Source of the DNA: ZC4RG30 sp041168985
GTDB taxonomy: Bacteria; Pseudomonadota; Gammaproteobacteria; Steroidobacterales; Steroidobacteraceae
DNA length: 10,416 nt
NCBI GenBank assembly: GCA_041168985.1
Contig: JBEEKA010000265.1
Coordinates: 1 to 10,416, forward strand
Reading direction: 5' to 3'
Part shown: positions 1-5,567 of the stretch, piece by piece
How the letters are laid out: each line of letters starts with the position of its first letter
How positions within the stretch are numbered: the first letter of the stretch is position 1
Made by a program: the position numbers and the translations under genes
The notes under the pieces: model-generated
The model's input: the letters and a program-made list of their open reading frames with translations, nothing else
What the model was told of the DNA's origin: nothing
Database searches by the model: none

Positions 1-323
1 CAGTGGGTGCGCAGGATGCCGTGGTCCAGTCGGCGGTTCGGTTCATGACGCGTGACGTCGCCGCACAGGGCGAAGCGCAGCGTGGTCCGCCCGCTGTCCG
101 GATTGCGCCAGAGGTAGGTGCCGATGAGGTGCCGGGGCTCGAAAGCCCACGCCGTTTCCTCGAGGGTCTCCCGGATGGCCGCATCGATGATCGATTCGCT
201 GTCTTCGACATGGCCGGCGGGCTGGTTGAAGACGGCCTTCTGCTTGATCTGCTCCTCCACCATGAGGAATCGCCCGTCGCGTTCGACGACGGTGGCTACG
301 GTCAGTTCGGGTCGCCAGGTCAT
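1..323 (-). CDS. nudJ: NudJ-type Nudix hydrolase (C-terminus cut by window edge)
   Basis: Reading from the ATG at 323 gives 107 residues beginning MTWRPELTVATVVERDGRF, closely resembling Escherichia coli NudJ, a phosphatase acting on thiamine pyrophosphate intermediates and nucleoside di- and triphosphates. The Nudix box spans residues 37-59: G37, E43, R51-E52 and E55-E56 are present, so the metal-binding glutamates are intact. The glycine that normally follows EEx is alanine here (A58). The QPAGH stretch before the box is typical of NudJ. The family is about 150 residues, so roughly 40 are missing past base 1. The gene lies 29 bases after the stop of the upstream minus-strand gene and has no Shine-Dalgarno sequence. 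In enterobacteria nudJ sits with mnmA, hflD and purB, and purB is nearby here, so mnmA may lie just outside the window (inference). The Nudix fold is certain; the exact substrate is not. Confidence 0.88.
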   Translation of the reverse strand, partial: MTWRPELTVATVVERDGRFLMVEEQIKQKAVFNQPAGHVEDSESIIDAAIRETLEETAWAFEPRHLIGTYLWRNPDSGRTTLRFALCGDVTRHEPNRRLDHGILRTH

Positions 324-329
324 GGCTTG

Positions 330-335
330 AGTATA
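330..335 (-). promoter_or_regulatory. Candidate -10 box (TATACT) for leaderless nudJ
   Basis: On the minus strand TATACT (5 of 6 to the sigma-70 consensus) is followed by six bases, CAAGCC, and then the nudJ ATG. Transcription would start at or next to the A of the start codon. No GG-rich Shine-Dalgarno is present in the 29-base gap. I see no convincing -35 box. An internal promoter giving a leaderless transcript is inferred. Confidence 0.45.
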
Positions 336-352
336 GGCGACCGGCGCGATCA

Positions 353-913
353 TCAGCCGTGCAGCACGCGAGGGGCCTGGCCTTCGGCGCTGCCGAGCCA
401 GATCTCGTCGAACTCCTTGAGGTGGAGGCGGGCGATCAGCGGCTGGTTGAATCCCGAAATGCCTTCCCAGCTCGCGGCACGCGTGCGGTACAGCACGGAG
501 CGGTCGTCGGCGATGAGCATCGCGCTGCGCCGGTCCCGGAACTCCTGAGCCGCGACGCGGATTTCAATGCAGGTGGTCAGCCTCCGGGCCATGGCGACGA
601 ACCGATTGCTGTTGCCGCCGACGCCCAGCGGCTCATGTACCAGCAGGCGCACCTTCGCGAAACTGCGGGACAGGACGAAGCGCTTGACGACCTCCAGGAA
701 GGCCGGCTGGTCGTAAACGTCGGGTTCGAGATCCGCGGAATAGATCGACAGCAGCCGCGTGGCGGCCGAGGCCGTGCGCAGCGCCGCGACCCGCACGTCG
801 TCCAGCGACGCCAGGATGTTCAGCGGTTCGACGCGCGGCGCGGTGTCGAGGAGGGCGGCCGGAAGCTGGGCAACCGGTCCCTGCAGGAAATCCAGTGAGA
901 ATCTCGAAGACAT
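353..913 (-). CDS. Conserved hypothetical protein, DUF7931-like
   Basis: This 186-residue protein starts MSSRFSLDFLQGPVAQL at the ATG at 913. It has no signal peptide, membrane segment or recognisable catalytic motif, so it is probably cytoplasmic. The core, roughly residues 50-180, has the pattern I associate from memory with the DUF7931 family: LLSIYSADLEPDVYDQP, then a stretch ending RLLVHEP, then RRLTTCIEIRV, then LIADD, then a tail in which FDEIW follows an aromatic-rich segment. Such domains occur alone or next to acetyltransferase domains, and the alternation of predicted strands with DxxxYD and RxLVxxP motifs vaguely recalls phospholipase-D-like folds, but no HKD motif is visible. It sits between purB and nudJ on the same strand, 110 bases after the purB stop, with its own candidate promoter and a dyad upstream. 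Its function is unknown; that the gene is real is supported by the family resemblance. Confidence 0.8.
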   Translation of the reverse strand: MSSRFSLDFLQGPVAQLPAALLDTAPRVEPLNILASLDDVRVAALRTASAATRLLSIYSADLEPDVYDQPAFLEVVKRFVLSRSFAKVRLLVHEPLGVGGNSNRFVAMARRLTTCIEIRVAAQEFRDRRSAMLIADDRSVLYRTRAASWEGISGFNQPLIARLHLKEFDEIWLGSAEGQAPRVLHG

Positions 914-920
914 GGACCCG

Positions 921-926
921 ACTCTA
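921..926 (-). promoter_or_regulatory. Candidate -10 box (TAGAGT) for the DUF7931-like gene
   Basis: On the minus strand TAGAGT lies seven bases before the ATG at 913, at the same position as the hexamer before nudJ. No clear Shine-Dalgarno sequence is visible in the intervening CGGGTCC. The match to TATAAT is only moderate. If used, the transcript would be leaderless or nearly so. Confidence 0.3.
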
Positions 927-937
927 GGAAGCCGGGC

Positions 938-963
938 GTGACGCGCAATGTGGGCCGCGTCAC
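938..963. repeat. Perfect inverted repeat, possible operator or hairpin
   Basis: GTGACGCG (938-945) and CGCGTCAC (956-963) are exact reverse complements separated by ten bases. The dyad lies in the 110-base gap between purB and the DUF7931-like gene, centred about 37 bases before the latter's ATG, where a -35 box would lie. As RNA it would form an 8-bp GC-rich stem after purB, but no U-run follows on the minus strand, so it is not a standard intrinsic terminator. An operator for a dimeric regulator, or a weak terminator or 3' end stabiliser, are both open. Confidence 0.5.
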
Positions 964-1023
964 AGTTTCCCTCTGGCCAGGGCGCGATTCACCGGATCTG
1001 AGGACTGGTTCCAGTGCTTATGT

Positions 1024-2397
1024 TCAACCCGCGCTGCGACGGGCCAGCGCTTCGGCAGCCCCGAGGTAACTGGCCGGCGTCAGCGCCGAGAGGCGCGCGC
1101 GCTCCGCCTCGGGCAGCGGGAGGGTCGCGATGAAGCCCGTCAGCAGTTCGCGATCGATGGGGCGGCCGCGCGTGAAATCCTTCAGCAGTTCGTAGCCATT
1201 CGGTACGCCGGCAGCGCGCAGGACGGTCTGCACGGCCTCGCCCAGCACTTCCCAGGCGTCGTTGAGGTCCTGCGCGATGCGGGCTTCGTTGGCGGCGATC
1301 TTGCCCAGTCCGCGCAGGGCGGCCTTCCAGGCCAGCAGCGCATGGCCGAACGCGACACCGAGGTTGCGCAGGACGGTCGAATCGGTGAGGTCGCGCTGCC
1401 AGCGTGAAACCGGCAGTTTTTCCGAGAAGTGGCGCAGCAGTGCATTGGCGATGCCGAGGTTGCCTTCGGCGTTCTCGAAATCGATCGGGTTGATCTTGTG
1501 CGGCATCGTGGAGGAGCCCACTTCGCCTGCGACCGGCTTCTGCTTGAGGTAACCCAGCGAAACGTAGCCCCAGATGTCGCGGCACATGTCGATGCCGATC
1601 ACGTTGATGGCGGCGACGGCGTCGCAGTATTCGCCGATCCAGTCATGCGGTTCGATCTGCGTGGTGTAGGGGTTCCATTCGAGCCCCAGTACGCCGACGA
1701 AGGACTCCGAGACGCCGACCCAGTCCGTCCCCGGAACGGCGGCAAAGTGCGCATTTAGGTTGCCTGTCGCGCCGTTGAACTTGCCGAGGATCGCCACGGC
1801 GGCAAGGCGCGCGCGCGCGCGCTCAAGGCGGGCGACGATATTGGTGAATTCCTTCCCCAGCGTGGTCGGGGTGGCCGTCTGCCCGTGCGTCCGCGAGAGC
1901 ATCGGCAGTGCGGCGTATCGTTCCGCGGCGGTCCGCAGGGACGCGATCAGCGCATCGACGGCAGGCAGGATCACCGTTTCACGCGCTGTCTTGAGCATGC
2001 GCGCGTAGCTCGTGTTGTTGATGTCCTCCGACGTGCAGCCGAAGTGGACCAGTTCGAGATGCGCGGGCGTCGCGCCGGCTGCCTCCAGCCGGTCGCGGAC
2101 GAAATACTCCACGGCCTTCACGTCGTGGTTGATCTTCTGCTCGATCGCCTTGACCGTGGCCGCGGCGTCATCGCCCGGATCCCTGGCCATCGAATCGATG
2201 CAGGCGAGGGCCACCGCCGGCAAGGGCGTTTTCAGCAGCGCGGGGACCTTCGCGGCCAGGTGTCCGATCCAGAGGGCTTCGACGCGCACGCGTTCGCGGA
2301 TCAGGGCGGCTTCGGACAGGACCGCGGCAAGGGGCGCCGTGGCGGCACGGTAACGGCCATCGACGGGGGAAAGGGCATTGAGCGCGCTGGAGTCCAT
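1024..2397 (-). CDS. purB: Adenylosuccinate lyase
   Basis: PurB acts twice in purine synthesis, removing fumarate from SAICAR and from adenylosuccinate, as a cytoplasmic homotetramer. The protein is 457 residues from the ATG at 2397 (MDSSALNALSPVDGRY), almost the length of the E. coli enzyme. The frame stays open 49 codons further upstream, but that extension is Pro/Cys-rich and unlike the family, so the shorter start is chosen. Visible motifs are TSEDINN (122-128), the RTHGQ motif with catalytic His171, and the fumarase/lyase signature SSTMPHKINP (295-304), whose Ser295 is the likely catalytic serine on the mobile loop. The gene is transcribed away from the nudL-mazG unit. A 14-base alternating GC run lies inside it. 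The Shine-Dalgarno is weak (GGA six bases before the ATG). Confidence 0.98.
   Translation of the reverse strand: MDSSALNALSPVDGRYRAATAPLAAVLSEAALIRERVRVEALWIGHLAAKVPALLKTPLPAVALACIDSMARDPGDDAAATVKAIEQKINHDVKAVEYFVRDRLEAAGATPAHLELVHFGCTSEDINNTSYARMLKTARETVILPAVDALIASLRTAAERYAALPMLSRTHGQTATPTTLGKEFTNIVARLERARARLAAVAILGKFNGATGNLNAHFAAVPGTDWVGVSESFVGVLGLEWNPYTTQIEPHDWIGEYCDAVAAINVIGIDMCRDIWGYVSLGYLKQKPVAGEVGSSTMPHKINPIDFENAEGNLGIANALLRHFSEKLPVSRWQRDLTDSTVLRNLGVAFGHALLAWKAALRGLGKIAANEARIAQDLNDAWEVLGEAVQTVLRAAGVPNGYELLKDFTRGRPIDRELLTGFIATLPLPEAERARLSALTPASYLGAAEALARRSAG
1807..1820. repeat. (GC)7 dinucleotide run inside purB
   Basis: Fourteen bases of strictly alternating G and C occur within the purB segment encoding RARARLAA, residues about 193-200. 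Such runs can adopt Z-DNA and slip during replication. Here the frame is intact. Confidence 0.9.
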
Positions 2398-2477
2398 GCA
2401 GTGTCCGGGATCAGGAGAAGTAGGGGGATGGTAAAGTCGAATGATAACGCATGGCTGACAGGGGCTTTTGAAACACG
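2398..2477. promoter_or_regulatory. Divergent promoter region between purB and nudL-mazG
   Basis: This 80-base gap separates the divergent starts of purB and the CoA pyrophosphatase gene. Its middle, about 2430-2475, is clearly more AT-rich than the surroundings. For purB, TATCAT (minus strand, 2446-2441) is a 5 of 6 -10 match and would give a leader of about 37 bases. For the plus strand, TGG followed by TAAAGT (2429-2437) resembles an extended -10 box. Neither has a convincing -35 box at standard spacing. I see no PurR-like palindrome. Confidence 0.4.
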
Positions 2478-3116
2478 GTGACCGGGGTGGACGCAGGTCT
2501 GTTGGACCGGGCACTGCATCGGGTGTCCAACCCGGATCTTGCACCTCAGGGTGGCGCGGGTCCCCGGCTCGGTGCCCACGCGGGTCCGATTCCGGCCCAT
2601 CTGTTGCCCTTGCTCCCCCGGGATGCAGTGCCCGCCGCCGTGCTGATGGCGATCCTGGGCGGCGATGACCCGGGCATCCTGCTGACCGTCCGCGCCCCCC
2701 ACCTGCGCAAACATGCCGGACAGATCTCGTTTCCCGGCGGTCGCATCGAGGACCACGACGCCGATGCCGAAGTGGCGGCGTTGCGCGAGGCCCATGAAGA
2801 AATCGGGCTCGATCCGGCGACCGTCGACGTCATCGGGAGGTTGCCGGACCAGATCGTGCTGACCGGGTTCCGGATCACGCCCATCGTCGGCCGGATCGTC
2901 GGTCGCTTCGATGCGCGTCCCGACCCAGGCGAAGTCAGTGAAATCTTCGTGTTGCCCCTGTCGCATCTGCTGGATCCCCGCAACCTCCAGACCTACCGTC
3001 GCGATGTCGGTGGTACCGAAGTCGAAATGCGCGACATCCGCTTCGGCTCGCACCGGATCTGGGGCGCCACGGCCGGAATACTGTTGACCTTCAGGGAGTA
3101 CGCCCTTGCAGACTGA
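2478..3116 (+). CDS. nudL: CoA pyrophosphatase-type Nudix hydrolase (NudL/UPF0035 family)
   Basis: Enzymes of this family cleave coenzyme A and its derivatives to 3',5'-ADP and 4'-phosphopantetheine. The protein is 212 residues from a GTG start. It carries the family-specific motif before the Nudix box, LLTVRAPHLRKHAGQISFPGG (within residues 68-88), which marks CoA-type Nudix enzymes, and the box itself at 87-111 ending REAHEEIGL. The spacing inside the box has one extra residue, as in E. coli NudL. A long N-terminal region (about 50 residues) precedes the fold. The 3' end overlaps mazG by 11 bases, indicating a translationally coupled two-gene unit. The exact start is uncertain because no ATG is available and the Shine-Dalgarno is weak; an in-frame GTG three codons downstream is an alternative. 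Substrate is inferred from family membership. Confidence 0.93.
   Translation: MTGVDAGLLDRALHRVSNPDLAPQGGAGPRLGAHAGPIPAHLLPLLPRDAVPAAVLMAILGGDDPGILLTVRAPHLRKHAGQISFPGGRIEDHDADAEVAALREAHEEIGLDPATVDVIGRLPDQIVLTGFRITPIVGRIVGRFDARPDPGEVSEIFVLPLSHLLDPRNLQTYRRDVGGTEVEMRDIRFGSHRIWGATAGILLTFREYALAD
3093..3098 (+). promoter_or_regulatory. Shine-Dalgarno AGGGAG deciding the TTG start of mazG
   Basis: AGGGAG lies seven bases before the TTG at 3106, inside the end of the nudL reading frame. It is one of the strongest ribosome-binding sites in the window and supports initiation at TTG rather than at a later codon such as the ATG for Met14. Confidence 0.75.
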
Positions 3117-3891
3117 GCCCCCCATCGAGCGTCTGAAAGCCATCATGCGTCGCCTGCGCGACCCGTCTGGCGGATGCCCCTGGGATCGCGCGCAGGATTA
3201 CGTTTCGCTGGCACCCTTCACGCTGGAGGAGGCGAGCGAGGTCGTCGACGCCCTGGAGCGGGGCGACCTGCAGGCGCTGCGCGACGAGTTGGGCGATCTC
3301 CTGTTCCAGGTGGTCTTCCTTGCGCAGCTTGGCGCGGAAGATGGCCGTTTCGATTTCGACGACGTGGCGGCGGGGATTGCCGACAAGCTGCTGCGGCGGC
3401 ACCCGCACGTCTTCGAGGATGCCGCTGCGGCCGATGATCCCACGCGCAGCTGGGATGCCATCAAGGAGGGGGAACGTCGCGTCAAGGGCCTGCACGGCGT
3501 GCTGGCCGACGTGCCGCGCAGCCTGCCCGCACTGGCGCGGGCCGCGAAGCTGGGACGACGCGCCGCACGCGTTGGATTCGACTGGCATGACGCGGGAGGT
3601 GCCCGCGACAAGGTGCTGGAGGAACTGGCGGAGCTCGATGCTGCAGTGGCGGCAGGCGAACGGGACCATATGGCGGAGGAACTCGGCGACCTGCTGCTCG
3701 CGGTGACCAGCTGGTCTCGGCACCTGGGGCTCGATCCGGAAACCAGCCTGCGTGGCGCGAACCGCAAGTTCGAATCGCGCTTTTCGGCCATGGAGGCGAT
3801 CGCCGCGGAACGGGGTCTGGACCCCGATGCGCTCGACGCGGCGCAGTGGGATGCACTGTGGAACGAGGCCAAATCCCGCGTTCAGTCCTGA
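3106..3891 (+). CDS. mazG: Nucleoside triphosphate pyrophosphohydrolase MazG
   Basis: MazG hydrolyses nucleoside triphosphates to monophosphates and pyrophosphate, a house-cleaning and stress-related role in the cytoplasm. The protein is 261 residues from TTG, close to the 263 of E. coli. It has the two tandem MazG domains of the long form: the first with EEASE (41-45) and DELGDLLFQ (60-68), the second with EELAE (172-176) and EELGDLLL (191-198). These acidic ExxE...ExxD sets bind magnesium. The N-terminal GGCPWD motif (22-27) is typical of the family. The start overlaps the stop of the CoA pyrophosphatase gene by 11 bases, so the two nucleotide hydrolases are probably co-translated. No terminator with a T-run follows; the next start is 51 bases on. 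Confidence 0.97.
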   Translation: MQTEPPIERLKAIMRRLRDPSGGCPWDRAQDYVSLAPFTLEEASEVVDALERGDLQALRDELGDLLFQVVFLAQLGAEDGRFDFDDVAAGIADKLLRRHPHVFEDAAAADDPTRSWDAIKEGERRVKGLHGVLADVPRSLPALARAAKLGRRAARVGFDWHDAGGARDKVLEELAELDAAVAAGERDHMAEELGDLLLAVTSWSRHLGLDPETSLRGANRKFESRFSAMEAIAAERGLDPDALDAAQWDALWNEAKSRVQS

Positions 3892-3916
3892 TTCATCCCG
3901 CCGGGCCTAGCGTGAA

Positions 3917-3939
3917 ACCGTCCTTCCAACGGAGACGGT
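3917..3939 (+). promoter_or_regulatory. Hairpin covering the ribosome-binding site of the glycine-zipper gene
   Basis: ACCGTC (3917-3922) pairs with GACGGT (3934-3939), and TCC (3925-3927) pairs with GGA (3931-3933) around an AAC loop, leaving a two-base bulge. The GGAG Shine-Dalgarno of the next gene (3931-3934, eight bases before the ATG) is fully inside the stem. This could hold translation off until melted or bound. A TAGCGT hexamer at 3908-3913 could be a -10 box; a transcript starting near 3920 would lose part of the 5' arm and the hairpin. Confidence 0.35.
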
Positions 3940-3942
3940 GTC

Positions 3943-4542
3943 ATGAAACTCGGACTGGTTTCGATGTCGGTGGCGGCCCTCTTGCTCGGCTCGCAGGTCG
4001 CGGCGGCGCATGACCATGGCTGGGGCCGGCACAAGGACTACGACCGCGGCTACGAACGCGGGTATGACCGCGGCTACGACCGCTTTGCCCGCGTCATCGA
4101 CGTGGACCCGATCTATGACCGCGTTCGTGTCGTGGAGACCGTACCGGAATGCCGTCGCAGCCTGCAGCGGGAGCGGGGCGGCGTCGTCCTGCACCGGGAT
4201 ATCGATCCGGCCGCGACGATCGTCGGGGGTGTGCTCGGCGCCGTGGTCGGCAGCAATGTCGCCAGCCGCTATGACCGCGGCATCGGCACCGTTGCCGGTG
4301 CCTTGGTTGGCAGCGCGATCGGCAACGAAGTGGGCGCACGCGGTTATCGCGAGGAATACATTCCCGCGCGGACCTACGAAACGGAACGCTGCTACGAGCG
4401 CCCGGTCGAGTACATCCAGCCGCGACAGTTGGGCTTTGGCGTGACGTATCTGTTCGAAGGACAGCAGTTCCGGGCACGCCTGCCGTATGACCCGGGCCGC
4501 AGCCTGCGGGTGGACGGATATGGTCGTCCGATTGGCCCGTAA
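3943..4542 (+). CDS. Exported glycine-zipper (17 kDa surface antigen-like) envelope protein
   Basis: The 199-residue product has a clear signal peptide (MKLGLVSMSVAALLLGS, cleavage probably after the AAA at 20-22). There is no lipobox cysteine, so it is likely periplasmic or inserted in the outer membrane rather than a lipoprotein. After the signal come tandem YDRG/YERG repeats (33-47). The glycine zipper follows at about 91-131, with GxxxG spacing in VGGVLGAVVGS and GTVAGALVGSAIGNEVG; such paired helices are found in Rickettsia 17 kDa antigen and SlyB-like proteins and may embed in membrane. The C-terminus (163-199) has the pattern VTYLFEGQQFRARLPYDPG, common in glycine-zipper proteins of this group. 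Two cysteines, C70 and C150, could form a disulfide. It stands alone between mazG and the two-component genes, with GGAG eight bases before the ATG. The precise role is unknown; envelope integrity or stress is a guess. Confidence 0.88.
   Translation: MKLGLVSMSVAALLLGSQVAAAHDHGWGRHKDYDRGYERGYDRGYDRFARVIDVDPIYDRVRVVETVPECRRSLQRERGGVVLHRDIDPAATIVGGVLGAVVGSNVASRYDRGIGTVAGALVGSAIGNEVGARGYREEYIPARTYETERCYERPVEYIQPRQLGFGVTYLFEGQQFRARLPYDPGRSLRVDGYGRPIGP
4039..4083 (+). repeat. 12-bp tandem repeat coding for YDRG units
   Basis: About 3.75 copies of a 12-base unit (TACGACCGCGGC and close variants) lie just after the signal-peptide region of the glycine-zipper gene and encode YDRG-YERG-YDRG-YDR. The in-frame unit length allows copy-number change without frameshift. 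Confidence 0.85.
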
Positions 4543-4556
4543 AGACCGTCGGCGCG

Positions 4557-4562
4557 TAGGAT
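4557..4562 (+). promoter_or_regulatory. Hexamer TAGGAT before the PepSY gene: -10 box or Shine-Dalgarno
   Basis: TAGGAT is followed by six bases and then the ATG at 4569, the same geometry as before nudJ and the DAHP synthase gene. TTGGCC at 4532-4537, a 4 of 6 match to the -35 box, lies 19 bases upstream inside the preceding gene. The embedded AGGA, seven bases from the ATG, would also serve as a ribosome-binding site, so its role is ambiguous. Confidence 0.3.
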
Positions 4563-4568
4563 AGGGCG

Positions 4569-4880
4569 ATGCAACGTCGGATGTTGGTTTCCCTGTCTGC
4601 GAGCCTGGTGGGTCTCGGATGCCTGGTGTCGGGTACCGCCCTGTCGATGGCCCCCGTTCCCCCGGTCCCGGCGGATTCCCATCCGCCGGGTGCGCCCGTG
4701 TCGCCGCCGATGTCTCTTGACCGGGCGATTGCGCTGGTGGAACAGCAGCAAAAGGCCCGCGTCGTCCGCGCCACGGAAGAACTCGTCGAGGGCCGCATGG
4801 TGTACGTGCTGCGCCTGCTGTCCGACGAGGGCCGTGTCTGGACGGTGCGGATCGATGCCCAGTCGGGAGTGATGAACTGA
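4569..4880 (+). CDS. Small exported PepSY-domain protein
   Basis: This 103-residue protein begins with a basic-hydrophobic signal sequence (MQRRMLVSLSASLVGLGCLV), then a Pro-rich linker (29-47) and a single PepSY domain (48-103) ending VWTVRIDAQSGVMN. PepSY domains are small extracytoplasmic modules thought to bind or inhibit peptidases or to sense. Cys18 is present, but the residues before it (GLG) do not make a good lipobox, so cleavage near residues 24-26 by signal peptidase I seems likelier. Its stop overlaps the ATG of the response regulator by one base (TGATG), so the three genes form a single coupled unit. By position it is probably a periplasmic modulator of the kinase or a sensor accessory (inference). 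Confidence 0.85.
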   Translation: MQRRMLVSLSASLVGLGCLVSGTALSMAPVPPVPADSHPPGAPVSPPMSLDRAIALVEQQQKARVVRATEELVEGRMVYVLRLLSDEGRVWTVRIDAQSGVMN

Positions 4881-5563
4881 TGCGTGTCTTGCTGGTCGAG
4901 GACGAGGCGGCGCTGCGCGAAAGCCTGCGCAGCAACCTGGTGGAAGCCGGGTTCACCGTGGATGTGGCGGCCGATGGGGAAGAGGGCCTTTACGCGGCCA
5001 CGGAGTACCCGATCGATCTCGCGATCATCGATCTTGGCCTGCCGAAGCTGCCGGGCCTGGACGTCATCCGCAGGCTGCGCGCGGCGGGCAAGACCTTTCC
5101 GGTGCTCGTGCTGACGGCGCGTGACCGCTGGCAGGACAAGGTGCAGGGGCTGGATGCCGGGGCCGACGACTACGTCGCCAAGCCTTTCCACTTCGAGGAA
5201 GTGCTGGCCCGGCTGCAGGCCCTGCTACGCCGCAGCGGTGGCTGGGCCAGCGCCACGCTGGCCTGCGGACCGATGTCACTCGATACTCGCGGCCAGACCG
5301 TGACGGTGGAAGGCCGGCCCGTGGATCTCACGACTTTCGAATACCGCATCCTGGAGCACTTGATGCTCAGAGCGGGTGAGGTCATCTCGAAGGCGGAGCT
5401 GACGGACCACCTGTACGAACAGGATTTCGACCGCGACAGCAACGTGATCGAGGTGTTCGTCGGCCGGCTGCGTCGCAAACTCGATCCGGAGGACCGCATC
5501 CACCCGATCGAGACGCTGCGGGGACGGGGTTACCGCTTCGCGCTGGCTCGCTCCGCGACCTGA
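4880..5563 (+). CDS. phoP: OmpR-family response regulator, PhoP-like
   Basis: The 227-residue protein has an N-terminal receiver domain (1-115) and a C-terminal winged-helix DNA-binding domain (about 129-222). Visible receiver residues are E7-D8, phosphoacceptor D51 in IIDLGLP, T79 in LTAR, and K101 in AKPFH. The segment WQDKVQGLDAGADDYVAKPF, followed by EEVLARLQALLRR, is strikingly like E. coli PhoP, as is MRVLLVED at the start. The recognition-helix region ends in the usual VGRLRRKLD and TLRGRGYRF. It activates or represses promoters when phosphorylated by its partner kinase, encoded four bases downstream. GGGAG at 4865-4869 serves as the ribosome-binding site within the PepSY gene. Family is certain; calling it PhoP rests on this similarity and on the type of kinase. 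Its regulon in this organism is unknown. Confidence 0.93.
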   Translation: MRVLLVEDEAALRESLRSNLVEAGFTVDVAADGEEGLYAATEYPIDLAIIDLGLPKLPGLDVIRRLRAAGKTFPVLVLTARDRWQDKVQGLDAGADDYVAKPFHFEEVLARLQALLRRSGGWASATLACGPMSLDTRGQTVTVEGRPVDLTTFEYRILEHLMLRAGEVISKAELTDHLYEQDFDRDSNVIEVFVGRLRRKLDPEDRIHPIETLRGRGYRFALARSAT

Positions 5564-5567
5564 TCCC

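Noticed and set aside
938..963. The dyad as an intrinsic terminator of purB.
   Set aside because: The stem is suitable, but no run of T follows on the minus strand; kept only as an inverted repeat with open function.
1004..1015. ACTGG-TT-CCAGT palindrome just after the purB stop.
   Set aside because: Only five pairs with a two-base loop and no T-run; too short and tight to be called a terminator.
2398..2544. A 49-codon upstream extension of purB.
   Set aside because: The extension is Pro/Cys-rich, overlaps the divergent gene, and family proteins begin at the internal Met preceding the conserved SPVDGRY.
4563..4656. PepSY protein as a lipoprotein through Cys18.
   Set aside because: The residues before the cysteine (GLG) do not fit a lipobox; a signal peptidase I site a few residues later is at least as good.
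4094..5191. A 365-codon minus-strand frame opposite the glycine-zipper, PepSY and phoP genes.
   Set aside because: It spans three well-supported plus-strand genes and their gaps, has low-complexity Arg/Pro-rich sequence and no family signature.
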